From the NCBI RefSeq assembly GCF_932526225.1, contig NC_064047.1, positions 9,716,494 to 9,780,493 of the forward strand: a stretch of 64,000 bases of DNA. Direction: 5' to 3'. The notes below the pieces were generated by a model. The model was not told the DNA's origin and did not search any database. It saw only the letters and a list, made by a program, of their open reading frames with translations. Source of the stretch: Nematostella vectensis (lineage: Eukaryota > Cnidaria > Anthozoa > Actiniaria > Edwardsiidae). The position numbers and the translations under genes were made by a program. Shown here piece after piece: positions 11,851 to 23,398 of this stretch; within the stretch, counting starts at the first letter, position 1; every line of letters starts with the position of its first letter.

Positions 11851-12974
11851 TCTTCGGTTTAGCGTGTAAGGTTGGCCCACTGGGTTTGAGTGATTATCGT
11901 ATACCGGATGCCAGTATGACTGCCAGCTCGATATGGGGTCCATGGTTGGCGGCACGTTGTGGAAGGGTGAACCGGACCTATGACGATATTTGCAATGGTG
12001 CATGGAACGCCAGAAATAACAACCAAAAACAGTACCTCCAAATCGACCTCGGTAAAGCAAGGGTTTAATATTACTAGCTTGGTAAACAATGTTAAGATAA
12101 AGAGACGGGACCCCGAAGGCGGATTTGTGAGCAGCTCAGGGATGGATGATAATTGTATTTTAAGGGGTTCCCAGAATTTTACGAGGCGCTAGCGCTACTA
12201 GTCAAATTGTTGATTATATGATACTGCCTTTTAAACAAAGCATTTTGAGAATTTTTTTTACTCTTGTCTATTTGTTTGGAAAGGAATTGGTGTGTAGGTA
12301 TTTTTAGGGGTAATTTTATAATTTCCAGCATACCTTCCACTTTAACCCTCACCCCCCCCCCCCCTCCGCCCTGTGTGTATGTGTTCGTATCAGTTATGCT
12401 TCCACCAGTTCTTTTTAAGTACAATTCTCCCTTCTAGCTTCTTATTTCATGATTATGTCATATATTTCTTTTGTATCTCTTTTAAACTATAAAATGTCTC
12501 TTGTTGCTCTATATTAACATGTATTCCTTAAGGTGGCTTAACCTTGGTGAGGAAAGTGGCGACACAAGGTCGTGCACCAAACCCTAAACAGCAAACTTTA
12601 CAGTATGTAAAATCGTACAGTCTCGACCACAGCTTGGACGGGATGACTTGGGAATCATACACAGAGAATGGAGTTGTGAAGGTGAGAAGGGTTACACTTA
12701 CAACCCTTGGGGGTGGGACTGGGGGGCCGTAAATGTTAGAGATTAGAAGAGAGAGTACCGACACATAGAACAGAGTCGTTAAAAGTTCAGAGAGAAGCTC
12801 TACTTTATACCCCCTAGAGTGAAAACTGGGAGACTGCATAGAAAATAGATAACACTTATGGGGGGTTGGGCTCTATTTGACCCACATAAATAATGGAGCC
12901 CGTGAATGTGAGAAAGGGCGCGGTCTGCACCCCAAAAGGGGGGGATTTGGATTGGCTGGGAAACCTAGAGTGTA

Positions 12975-13800
12975 CTAATTTGTGTTGGAATGTATGGTGT
13001 ACTGGCCTCTGTCGTTGTATCGTTTTTGTTTGTGTCGTTGTATTTGTTTGTGTCGTTGTATCGCGTATCGATAATGTGTGTCGTTGTATCGTGTACTGAT
13101 GTGTGTCGTTAAATCGTGTACTGATGTGTGTCGTTGAATCGTGTACTGATGTGTGTCTTTTGTATCGTGTATCGATAATGTGTGTCGTTGTATCGTGTAC
13201 TGATGTGTGTCGTTGCATCGTGTACTGATGTGTGTCTTGTATCGTGTATCGATAATGTGTGTCGTTGTATCGTGTACTGATGTGTGTCGTTGTATCGTGT
13301 ACTGTTGTATGTCGTATTGTGTATCGATAATGTGTGTCGTTAAATCGTGTACTGATGTGTGTCGTAAAATCGTGTAATGATGTGTGTCGTTGTATCGTGT
13401 ACTGTTGTATGTCGTATTGTGTATCGATAATGTGTGTCGTTAAATCGTGTACTGATGTGTGTCGTAAAATCGTGTACTGATGCGTGTCGTTGAATCGTGT
13501 ATTGATGTGTGTCGTTGAATCATGTACTTGGCGTGTGTCGTTGTATCGTGTATCGCTAATGTGGAATGCGTGCCATTGTATCGTGTACTGCTGTGTGTCG
13601 TTGAATCGTGTACTGATGTGTGTCGTTGAATCGTGTATTGATGTTTGTCGTTGAATCGTGTACTTGGTGTGTGTCGCTGTATCGTGTATAGCTAATGTGT
13701 GTCGTTGTATCTTGTACTGATGTGTGTCGTTGTATCGTGTATTTATGTGTGTCGTTGTATCGTGTATCGGTGTGTGTCGCTAAATATGTCAGCATATATT
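12975..13800 (+). repeat. 25-bp minisatellite in discoidin intron 2
   Basis: About 32 units close to tgtgtgtcgttgtatcgtg followed by tactga or tatcga. It fills most of the intron between the second and third discoidin exons. A shorter array of a related unit occupies the homologous intron of copy 2 (16550-16800). Confidence 0.9.
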
Positions 13801-14223
13801 GCATGGTTGGGTCGTGTATCGTAACACTCATCAATGTAAGACGCTGCTTTCCATCTTCTCTTTTGTTACCCGAGCCATAAGAAGTTCAATCTAAAAAACA
13901 CGGAGTAGATGCTAGTAAATTTGCTATATATCTTATAGACTTGCTTCTTTTCAAATCTTTCTTGTAGATCTTTCCCTGAAATTTTGACTTGGATACTATT
14001 GTAACAAACACTTTGAGCGAGAGATTGGAAGCACGTTTCGTCCGAATCAAGCCGATGAGCTGGAACGCAGCGATTCTCTTGAGAGCCGAGTTGTATGGCT
14101 CCAATGATTGTTTTTAGAAGCGAAATAGTTTAATCGGAGCAGAGCAGGAAGTGGGGGAGGGGTAGCATTGTTATATTTTGAATTAATGGTGCCAATATTG
14201 CCATTTGTACACTCTTTCTTCTT

Positions 14224-14394
14224 TTAAAGCCGCATTATGTCACCGGTTTACTTTTTGTCGATAAAGAATCACGGAAAACGCGATAGATATTTCAGAATTG
14301 TTAAAGCGGTAAAGAGTGTCTATTGGAAGTTTGATAATTTTATGTTTGATAATTTAGAGCGGATGGCCTGTTGAATAGCGCGGGCTCCAATAGA
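14224..14394. mobile_element. aaagccgcatt MITE, copy 2 (truncated)
   Basis: It begins ttaaagccgcattatgtcac and contains gtctattggaagtttg and agagcggatggcctgtt, as in the 23.2-kb copy. The far end is missing. Confidence 0.65.
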
Positions 14395-14801
14395 TTTTTA
14401 TGAGAAAAAAATAAAAATAAAAACTAGAAACTAAAGAGAGGTCTTTATGCTAAAGACAAATTGTTTCGCGCATAAAAAAGCATCTAGCATGTAACCAAAG
14501 TAACAAGTGAAGTAATATCAAAACAAAATTTTAACAAGCAATTGTAATCACGAAAGGCACATAACCCGTTAATTTTCAATAAGCTTCTTATATTTCATTT
14601 TTACCTTGATGTTCGAGATGGCAGTATAGGTTGTCTACGAAGATAAAAGTCTAATAGCTGTCGATAAGTGCTAATATTTATCCCCTTATTGCGCTAAGTC
14701 TCGCTATGGTATACAGTACAAATGGTGACAATAAACAGAACAACCCAGTTGTAATAAAAGATGGGGAGTTCTCTATTGGAAACTTCTCAACGAGCATTCA
14801 G

Positions 14802-17008
14802 ACTCCTACCTTACTGTACAAGCCCTAGCTGTAAGTATGGAACCCAGTATCATGGCTTGTTTGATGAAGTGCTTGGCTCATCGCCCGTTCTTTGTCTCTA
14901 CCAACACTGCCGCTTCACCTGATTCGGGCTCTAAGTTCTGGTGTGAGCTTCTTTTTGACGACAAATTCAACGCTTCGGATGACAAGTTCGTGCTTAATAC
15001 TACCTCTAAACATTACAGTATTACGGTAAGTATTATATACAAGTATTTGAAGAGGACCCTCAATTGGAAAGTGACTGTTTTTACTTTAAAATGTTTTTTA
15101 TTCATATTCTTGGTAACTTTCGTACTATATTATCTCATAATTGTACTTTCTTATTCAGGAGTGCTTACCATATGCTTTCATCTTCAAAAACATAACAACA
15201 TTGTGTTTGCGGGGAGCACTAATAGATGATTGGCTTTAAAAAAAAAAAGGAGTAGATTGTAGATGAGTAGATGAATAGAAGAATAAATAAATAGATGAAT
15301 AAATAAACGAATGTTAAGTTAAATGAAAAACTGATTTTTCAGTCCATAAAAACAATATAGAAGCACCAGGCGGGTGGTTTGAATTTTTCATTTTAAATTT
15401 TTTAATCATTTCCTTCCAGTCATAAAATTAGGCTTCAGAAAACACTTCAGAGAACTTCAGAGTTCCCCGAGCACGACTTTTGATGTATGACGCGATTTGA
15501 TGTTTATCTTGCCATTTCTTGTTATCAAGAGCGCAAAACTCTCATGATTAGAGGTGTCAATGTAAGATTTAAAATGAAAAAATCAATAAAAAAAGGTTGC
15601 ATGCATCACAAATTCTTGACGCGAGCTGCGACCAGAAACGATTTGTTTTTGTGACAGAGAAGTTGTGCTGACGTTTCGAGACATTCTTTTTCAACCTTGT
15701 GTTGAGTTATACCTTGTCTCCACCATGCCCAAGCAGACCATCTAGTTTTTTCACAGATTGTCTTTAGTCTTCCTAGTTATCCCTTTCTCATGTGGCCTTA
15801 TGTGTTGTGCTGTAGAACCCTTGTGACCATAACACCGGGAAGTGCGCGTGCGCACCAGGCTTCACCGGGGACACGTGCGAAGGTGAAACTCTTTTATGGA
15901 CCTTTTGGCAAACAATAGGGGACTAAAATGTTTGTTTAATATTTATTTATTTTTAAAGGTAACTTGACCCTGATCAGCGGATTGGCTACACAAGGTCGTG
16001 CCGCGAACCTTTCACAGCAAACTCACCAGTATGTAAAATCATACAGTCTCGACCACAGCTTGGACGGGATGAACTGGGAATCATACACAGAGAATGAAGT
16101 TGTGAAGGTGAGAGAGGATTACATTCACATTCCCTAGGGGAAGGGATGGAGGAGGTGGGCATACACAGAGAATGGAGCTGTAAAAGTTATAAATGATTAC
16201 AAGGGGGAGGGGAGGACTTTGGGGCTTGGAGCTATAAAGTTAAGAAATGATTATAATGTACATCCCCTAGGGAAAGAGGGGGGAATTTGGGGGACTAAGC
16301 AGAGAGTGAAGTTGTGAAGGTGACGGAGGATTCCATTTACATCCCCTAGGGGTAGAATTGGTAACGTAATTGGTAACGTAAGAGAGGATTGCACTTGCCT
16401 TAGTTTCGAGGGGGAATATGTGCGGGGAATACAGTTACATCCCCTTGAAGAGGAAGAAAGGGGGAGGGACTGGGGGACCTACACATAGAATGAAGCCGTG
16501 AGCGTCAAAAAAAAATCACACTTTCATCCCCAGATTCGTAATTCGTATATTTCTGTGTCGGGTATCAGTGTTTTGTATGACGATGTGTCGTGTTTAGTTT
16601 TCGTGAATCGGTGTATCGTATGTCTCTCATCGTTCTGTATCGTGCACCAAACGTAGGCACTTGCATTGTGTATTGTTTGTTATACTGTATGACGTTTGTG
16701 TATCGGTGTGTTGTGTATCGGTGTGTGTAGTGTATCGGTGTTTCGTGAATCGGTGTGTCGTTTATCGGTGTGTCGTGTATCGGTGTCAATGTATCGCATG
16801 TCAATTGTTTTATCTTATATTGCAGACCTTCCCCGGAAATGTAGACTTGGAGTCCATTGTCAAAAACATCTTGAATGAGAAACTTGTAACGCGTTTCGTC
16901 CGCATCAAGCCTAGTTCCTGGGAGAGCGCCATTGTCATGAGAGCCGAATTGTACGGCTCAGCTGGCTGCGTCAAGAGAAGCTATAAAAAACTGCCCCGCT
17001 TCCTATAA
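14802..17008 (+). CDS. PAN-EGF-discoidin gene, copy 2 (half discoidin domain)
   Basis: Exons: 14802-15025 (PAN-like, MACLMKCLAH ... FWCELLFDD), 15816-15882 (short EGF-like, CACAPGFTGDTCEG), 15959-16107 (second discoidin exon, GLATQGRAANLSQQ, YTENEVVK) and 16826-17008 (third discoidin exon, TFPGNVDL, FVRIKPSSW, MRAELYGSAGC, stop). All joins are in phase (0, 1, 0). The first discoidin exon of copy 1 (PLGLSDYRIPDAS...) has no counterpart: only 76 bp of intron separate EGF from the second discoidin exon. The domain therefore lacks its N-terminal half and may not fold. The start of the first exon is a guess at a cag acceptor at 14801; no start codon or signal peptide was found. It may be a truncated duplicate, or supply 3' exons to the upstream copy. 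Confidence 0.6.
16550..16800 (+). repeat. Minisatellite, cgtgtatcggtgtgt type
   Basis: About 12 irregular units of gtgtatcggtgtgtcgt in the intron between the second and third discoidin exons of copy 2, homologous in position and motif to the 12975-13800 array. Confidence 0.8.
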
Positions 17009-17468
17009 AGTCCCCCCCCCCCCCCCAGTGAAGAGACCAGATACTTTAAATCCCCCCTTTTAGCGCCAAGCTATCAAAAACTGCCCCGCTTCCCAACCGC
17101 CCCCATCCCCCCTCATCCACTGAAGGCACACAGTCAATATGAATTTCGCCCTACCTAATACCCCCAAGACATTTCCTTGCTTGTTATTCCTAATGAGGAA
17201 GGCATTGCCGAGACGTCGTAAATTAATTCTCAAAGATAGAAAATAATAATTTATATAATTTCCCGCCTAAAATAATACGACAATGCCTTTCAGAACCCAC
17301 AAAGTTCTCTTTGTTATATTCTAAGAATATAACAAAGAATATTTGTTATATTCTAAGAAAAAAAAAGAACAGAGGGAGTACTTGTAAGGGGTTTGTTCTT
17401 GTTTGATTTCCAACTGTTCGATCATTTAGAATGGATAGTTTACTCAAGAGAAAGGGAGTATCCCTTCA

Positions 17469-17750
17469 CATATCAAACATATTCCCCACGGATAGTGTCC
17501 TTCGTATGCATTGCCTTATATGGGCATTGATGCCCATATTTAGAAGAGCTAAAGTTTTCCCGCTCCCTGATCTCCAGAAAACATGGTGAAAAATGCTGAT
17601 TCCTTTCAATTTGAGACTCGAGGCAAAAATGTGTCAAAAAAACTTTATCGCTTGATCAAATCTTTATCACACAAGTATTGAAAAGCCCTTAGACCCAGGC
17701 CTCCAAGAGATTGGCCGAGCGAGATTTAAGGTCACCTAAATATTGATATG
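17469..17750 (-). mobile_element. 282-bp MITE, derivative of the 29-34 kb transposon
   Basis: Same element as at 10989 in the opposite orientation: it starts catatcaaacatattcccc and ends tattgatatg. It includes the palindrome tatgggcattgatgcccata near the start. Flanks (cccttca / tcttgagc) show no obvious target duplication. Confidence 0.8.
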
Positions 17751-18467
17751 TCTTGAGCGAAAAAACTCAACAAGCACAAACCCTCTTTAAACGAATTCTT
17801 TTTTTCGAGAGTAAAGATATTATTATTGCTCAAGTATTAGCATTACCATCATACACTGGTAAATATAGTCTGCTTCGACAGTGCTGAATAACGTATGCGC
17901 ATGCGTGTGTTCTGGCAAAAACAAACAAAATCTCAGTGTTGAATCATTCGAGTAAAGGTACGAAAAGCTGACTTCAGTCGCTGTTTTGACTAACTGTACA
18001 GCATTAAAACCATACTGCACAAAAGATGACAGATTTGTTTGATAATGAGGAAGTCATAAAGAAAATTATAGCCTTTTAAATTTGATTTAATTTTCTTAGC
18101 ATTCGACAAAATGTGACAGTTCACCGGTTAAACGCCGCCATTTTCAAAACAAAAAAAATGGTTTAACCGCGCGGTACTGGAACTAGTCTTGCACTTTTTT
18201 TAGCCCTGCTGTCTGCATGTAGTCCAATTTTCTATGCACCAATGATCCCAAAGGTTACAATTATTCAAGGCAGGTGTCTTTATGTCACCTTTGGTTCCAC
18301 AGATGACTAAAATTAAGATGACAAGATTTTTTATTAATATTTATTCACATCGACCTTTATTTTCTACATTTGTGTCTTAATGGAGTGAAAGTAGAATTAT
18401 AAGTATTTTGTTTTGGCTTAGAAAAACAGAGTTTGTGTTTATTTTGTTATGGCGGATATGGCAGTCC
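17751..18467. other. No gene seen; downstream of the transgelin-like gene
   Basis: AT-rich, containing the presumed 3' UTR of the minus-strand gene that ends at 18468. No other structure was recognised. Confidence 0.4.
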
Positions 18468-21400
18468 CTATCCTGACTTCTCGGCGACCTGAAAGAAAAA
18501 AATACGTTCAGTTATTTGTATAGCCATAACTCATAATTATGTGATTACATATTTTATAAACCTAAACCCAAGTCTTTCTCCTGTTTTTGTTATGTGTGAC
18601 TTTGTTCTGTTTTTCAGTTTGTATCTTGTCTCGAATCAAACAGTAGAATATAATATGAGTATTGGCCACAAAGATGCTGGATGAGAATTCGGATTAAAAA
18701 ATAGCTTGAATGGTTTCCTACCTTATCTTTTAAGGCACGAAGCGCCAGTACAACCTGAAAACAAACAGTAAGAATGTAATGCGTGAATGCAGTACAGTTA
18801 TTAGTCGCATGTACCAGATTATATGCACTAGAAATGTTGATGTGCGCTGTAAGAATAATAAAAGAAAACATTCAGATTTATTTTGATTTACATTTTGTTT
18901 TTTTCGAGTATAAATAGCTTCCCTTCCGGATAATGGCTTTCGTTTTTCTAAATGCTCTAAAAGAGCCTGGGGTGAGCGCGCGGGATACCTTTTCTAAAAC
19001 GTTAGGGACTAGGCTCCATTTCCTAGATGGCTGGCAGCAAAATCGTAGTAAACTCGAATTTCTCGACTTACAAAGCTCTAGAGCGATAAAAAAGCGAAAA
19101 ACAGATTGAAGCTGACTTCCAAATATGGTATGTAATGGCTAATAAGGAAATGACCGAGCGAGCTAGAAAAACGACAGTTTTTTAAAACAAGGTTGACTGA
19201 AAAAACTAAAAACAAGTAGTCAAGAGGACAATTAATCAATCTAGTCGTTCTGGGCTTCATGTGGCGCTTCAGGTTTCCTGTGGTTTTTTGAGTTGATTCT
19301 CCCCAGTTCCCCTTATCTTATGGCGCCAGCCACAGGGAACCCGAACGTCAAAACCTATGGTAGTGCAGTACCTGAGCTCCCCTACGCGGCTCTGTCTACC
19401 TGTGGTAGCAACAGGGAGACCGGGCGACGAAGGAGAGCCTATGTACTGGACTAGGGGCTAGCATTCCAGGGTCTTCTGGGTAATTTTCAATATGGCGTCT
19501 AGCTGAAGACGCCATATTGAAAAGTACCCAGAACACCGTGGTGACGAGGTTGAGCATGCAATTGAGTGCTTTTCTTACCCCCCATACATTCCTCTTCTCG
19601 TACAGATCAACCGTCACAAAGATGTACTCCTCCTGGACGCCGTAGGACTTGATGAAGTTAACAAACCACCCTATGTTTTCCATCTAGAATATCACGAATC
19701 AAAAATAAAGCTTCGATGCATTCAGACGTCAAGAACTATGACATTTTCGACAGAAAGCTAAGATGACTTGAACGTTTGCAGTGGCAGATTGTTACTTTAC
19801 TTTGGAAATTCCTGTATCCAGGGGCGGTCTTGAGAAGGGTCGAACGCCCCCCTCCTCCCCCCAAAGCTCATATATTTGGAGGACAATGAGGACAAGGACA
19901 GTAAATCCGACCTCCCCTCCCCGTTTCTAGAACGTCCGGATCCGCCCTGGTCCAATTGCCCACGCCTTCCTCATACTCACCATCTTGAAGCCCATCTTTC
20001 CTGGATTCAGATGTGGTTTCTTTATGACACCTGGTTGTATTGCGTTCGCCAGCCTGAATAGAGATGAGATAGACATGACGGAAAAACATGACGTGACGCT
20101 TCATATAAGCCCATTTCACAATGAATTAGGCGGAAAATGCCTCTAAGTACTTAGTAACTTAAAGCAAACAAAATATCAAGTGCAACTTTTTTTGAATTGA
20201 TGCGAATTTTTGTAGTGTCATTGAAATTTGAGCTTTTCGTCCCTGAGCTGATACACAGGGCAATGATGATCAAGAAAAAATTATCTTAAAAAGCTAAAAT
20301 CTGGCTATGTGCACTTCGACCTATAGCCACTGAAAAAAAAAATGTCTTTTCTCTCTATCTGGAATTGCGCGTTTTCCAGGTTTTTCCGTCACGTCGATGA
20401 GATATGGAACAAATATTTCATCATTCTTAACATTAACATGATATTAGCGCGCATCATCAACTTCACCACCATAACCAACCAAGTAACAAATGTCACCAAA
20501 TTCACCATATCACAACCACGACTATCATCATTATTATCTTACACTGGGGGCAAGCCCCGATAAGGAAGTGGTGGCTGTTTCTCTAATATTTTCTTCATGC
20601 CATATCACAAATTTAGCCCCAAATTGTCGTTTTTTGCCAAACGCGGTGGTATAATTACTCACTTCTCCCTTCTTACACTAGATTCTTTTCTCGAGATTCA
20701 AGGAATTCGGAACAGACCAAGAAGACGGGATTTGTGAGAAAAAAAGGGAACCCAATATTAGCTTGTTATAAGCAGCTTCCATTGTATTTGTTCTTTTTGC
20801 TTACTTGCATAGTGTGGTACCGGTTTTAAGGGACTTTGCAAATTCGTCTTGATCCCCATGAGCAAGTGAGTCACCAGTCATCTTAGTGATCCACGCGCAC
20901 ACATCTGACACGACTTCATCGTCCCACTTAGCGCCGATCTGAACACAAAAAGCAGAGACAGTGTTACTTGGGAAGTTGGGCAGAGACGGTGTTACTTGGG
21001 GACTGGGGCGTGGGGAAGGGGGTAGGGGAGGGTTCATATTCGAAGATGAGATCAGGGAAAGGGTCTGGGACGAGGTGTTTATGGCGATGGGGGGGGGGGG
21101 GGGGAATGGGTCTGGAATGAGCGTTAAGGGCGGGGAGAGGGTAATGGATGTTAGGGTAAGAATTCTTGAGGGGGGGGGGGGGTTCTTATGGGACAAAGAC
21201 TAGGGAAGAGGGCGGGGGAAGGGGGTTAGGGGGAGTAGCCTTGGGTTAGGGGGGATTGGACGGATAGCATCTAGGAAAACAGGACAGGACAGACATGACG
21301 GAAAAACATGACGTGACGCTTCAAATAAGCCCATTTCACATCGAATAAGGCGAAAAACTTCTCTTTTAGTAATTAGTGAGTAATAGCCAACAAAATATCA

Positions 21401-22070
21401 AATGCGACTTTTTTTTAAATTGATGCGACTTTTTGTAAAGTGTCATTGAAATTTGAGCTTTTCGTCCATGAGCCCATACATAGCGCAAGGGTGATCAAGG
21501 AAAACATATCTTAAAAAGACAAAATCTGGGTATATGAATTTCGGTCTCACGTTATTTGTGTTTTGAAAATCATTCCGGAATACAAGGAACCAAAGGCTAT
21601 TGTAAGAAATGGTGTTTTCTTTATCTATCTCGAATTGCGAATTTCCATGTTTTTCCGTCATGTGTACAGGACATAGTTGGGGATTGACATATGAGTTGAG
21701 AACTGTTCAAGCCCTAAACCTTAACTGCGTTCCAATTTACTGAGGGACAACCAAAAAGGAGTACAGTTAGCAACCCAAAAATTACGGAGTAATGGCCAAA
21801 ATAGGAAATGTTAGCATGTGGAAAATATTGTTAGCTTCTAAAACGAAGTACAGATAAGAATTATGTCAAAGTTGTGCGAGCAATTTCACTGAGGATAAAT
21901 TATGAAAAAACGCGCTATACAGCTACCATCTATTTCTTTGTTTATAGCGAAACACTAATCAAACGCAACGAGAGTGAGTCTCAGGGAATTGGTAGGTCAT
22001 GTTTTTCGGAGCATGTGCAAAAACCTACCTTCAGTTTGGTATTTTGCGTCGTTGGTAAGCTATCTGTCAT
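18468..22070 (-). CDS. Transgelin/calponin-like single CH-domain protein
   Basis: Six exons on the minus strand: 22029-22070 (MTDSLPTTQNTKLK), 20805-20938 (IGAKWDDEVVSDVCAWI ... LKTGTTLC), 19981-20053 (LANAIQPGVIKKPHLNPGK ... FKM), 19579-19683 (MENIGWFVNFIKSYGV ... TVDLYEKRN), 18722-18754 (VVLALRALKDK) and 18468-18488 (VAEKSG, stop). Every intron is GT-AG and all phases close, giving 135 aa. The protein is a single type-3 calponin-homology domain as in transgelin and calponin: WDDE..., the FKxMENI signature and TVDLYE are all present. The family binds actin and acts in the cytoskeleton. It stops right after the CH domain, with no C-terminal calponin repeat. The 14-codon first exon is short and is the least certain part; the domain call itself is strong. 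Confidence 0.87.
19476..19531. repeat. Near-perfect 25-bp-arm hairpin in an intron
   Basis: ttttcaatatggcgtct is followed after agctga by its exact reverse complement, and the stem continues outward through gggta / taccc with one mismatch. It is intronic, just downstream of the MENIGWF exon of the transgelin-like gene. Confidence 0.85.
19815..19958. mobile_element. ccaggggcgg-type short element
   Basis: It is bounded by ccaggggcggtc and gatccgccctgg (inverted), with a C-rich core and an imperfect internal repeat. It lies just next to the FKM exon of the transgelin-like gene. MITE-like. Confidence 0.5.
20072..20395. mobile_element. gacatgacggaaaaac MITE, copy 1
   Basis: It starts gacatgacggaaaaacatga and ends with the inverted gtttttccgtcacgtc. 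Related full-length copies lie at 21292-21663 and 54976-55607. It lies in a transgelin-gene intron, its end only about 18 bp from the splice acceptor used at 20054. Confidence 0.8.
20966..21260. repeat. G-rich low-complexity tract
   Basis: Repeated runs of gggg with two long poly-G tracts, in the first intron of the transgelin-like gene. The open frames here are low-complexity artefacts. Confidence 0.6.
21292..21663. mobile_element. gacatgacggaaaaac MITE, copy 2
   Basis: Begins gacatgacggaaaaacatga, ends catgtttttccgtcatgt, and has the same body as copy 1 (cgacttttt, gagcttttcgtccatgag). It lies in the first intron of the transgelin-like gene. Confidence 0.85.
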
Positions 22071-23160
22071 CTTGAGTCGTATATGAATGTTATATCGTTT
22101 TAGAATAAGAGTAACCGAGCGCAAAGGTTCAGACCACGAACCAACAGAAGTGGAATAAAATCGTTATCTTTTTTATGAATAGTTACCAAAATAGCCACCA
22201 ACCAGAGGAGGAATGCGGCGTAATTCAGTCATGCAAAAAAATCATTATGTTTAGTCTACGGACGAAATGATGTCGAAATGAGAAATATGTCTTGAGAAAA
22301 TGTTTTCTCTTTCTTGAAAGGTGATGTTTTATGTTTAATATTAAACAAAAACACTCCTCCCAAGCTATAGCAAAATTTTTAAAGTCTCCGCTTAAAAGGA
22401 GAATTTACATTTTGATCATACTGCCTGCAAGAGCTCGATAGGCGGGTGAATCAACTGATCACTCTAGGTGTGTTATGTTAGTGGTTACGCGTATAGCTCT
22501 TCACTTCTATGGGGGTAATATTGTTTTATCTTGTGCAGACAATGTAATATAATATCCTCTGCAGTGTTTTAGTGCGTTTGACGTTTTCGCCTCGATGCTA
22601 AAGAAAACAGACTCTGCTTATCATAAACTAGGTTGTTATTATGCAAAATATAGCTTAGATGAAGATAGCCTAGTTCCAGGCCGTTATTGCCGAGCCACAG
22701 TCGGGTCGCGTCCGCCCTCCCCTTCCACCTCCCCCCCGAACAAACGAGGTAACCCAGGAAGAGCACCAGGTATTTTTGAAAATAAATGGTTCTTATCCAG
22801 TTATGGGTGGAATTACGCGCCATAGTGCTTGGGCAGGTCAGCGTTTGTTTGCCAACCTATGTACTTCATGTAGCCATTATACTACGACGGCAGAACACAA
22901 TGGGATTTGATTCGGAATTCAATAGCAGCACGTGAAAATGCGTTCTGTCTGATACATTTCAGCCGTTTTCCATAAAACCACGACGTTAAAAATCCAACTT
23001 TCACGGTCAATTGAGGACGCGGACATTTGCAGTGTGAACTCTTCTAGCCACGTTCGCTACTGTAGAAATAATGTCCTTAGTTTATTTTTATCTATCTCTG
23101 ACTATAATGTTTTGCTAATTCCATAGCAATTAAATTAAAATAATTGATCGCCAAGCGCGA
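22071..23160. other. Upstream of the transgelin-like gene; no further gene seen
   Basis: Presumably contains the promoter and 5' UTR, but no TATA box stands out. A C-rich block near 22690-22770 may be another eroded MITE. Confidence 0.35.
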
Positions 23161-23164
23161 ACAC

Positions 23165-23398
23165 GTCTTTTTCGATCTCGTTTATGTAAAAATCTCCGGT
23201 TATTTTTAACGGAAAACGCGAAAAATATTTCAAAATATTGAAAGCAGTGTGTCTATTGGAAGTTTTTTGAGGATGTGATTGATAATTTAGAGCGGATGGC
23301 CTGTTAAATATCCCGGATTTTAATAGATTCTTTTGTCTTTTAACGGTAGAGGTTTCCGTCGGACCTCCGGAAGTGAACTGGTGACAATGCGGCTTTAA
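23165..23398. mobile_element. aaagccgcatt MITE, copy 3 (inverted)
   Basis: It ends ctggtgacaatgcggctttaa, the reverse complement of the left end of copy 4. The body (agcggatggcctgttaaat, taatagattcttttgtc) matches the other copies. Confidence 0.7.

Larger units (their letters stand above)
9442..14117 (+). pseudogene. PAN-EGF-discoidin gene, copy 1 (nonsense codon)
   Basis: Five exons are supported: 9442-9628 (PAN/apple domain, starting CEPTRQTF and containing CQMAC and CDLLDG), 10739-10856 (EGF-like, six cysteines, ending GQHCEKG), then three exons of an F5/8 type C (discoidin) domain at 11863-12051 (PLGLSDYRIPDASMTASS to QYLQIDLG), 12533-12681 (VATQGR to YTENGVVK) and 13968-14117 (FVRIKPMSW, AELYGS). 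Splice phases join EGF to discoidin correctly. The family is extracellular and adhesive or lectin-like. The third discoidin exon has TGA at 13977-13979 where copy 2 has GGA (FPGN motif), so translation would stop before the last strand of the domain. PAN ends in phase 1 but EGF starts in phase 0, so one small exon between them, and the signal-peptide exon, are not located. It could be a recent pseudogene, a nonsense allele or a sequencing error. Confidence 0.7.

Noticed and set aside
12856-13834. Minus-strand frames rich in THQYTIQRHT
   Set aside because: They are translations of the 25-bp minisatellite.
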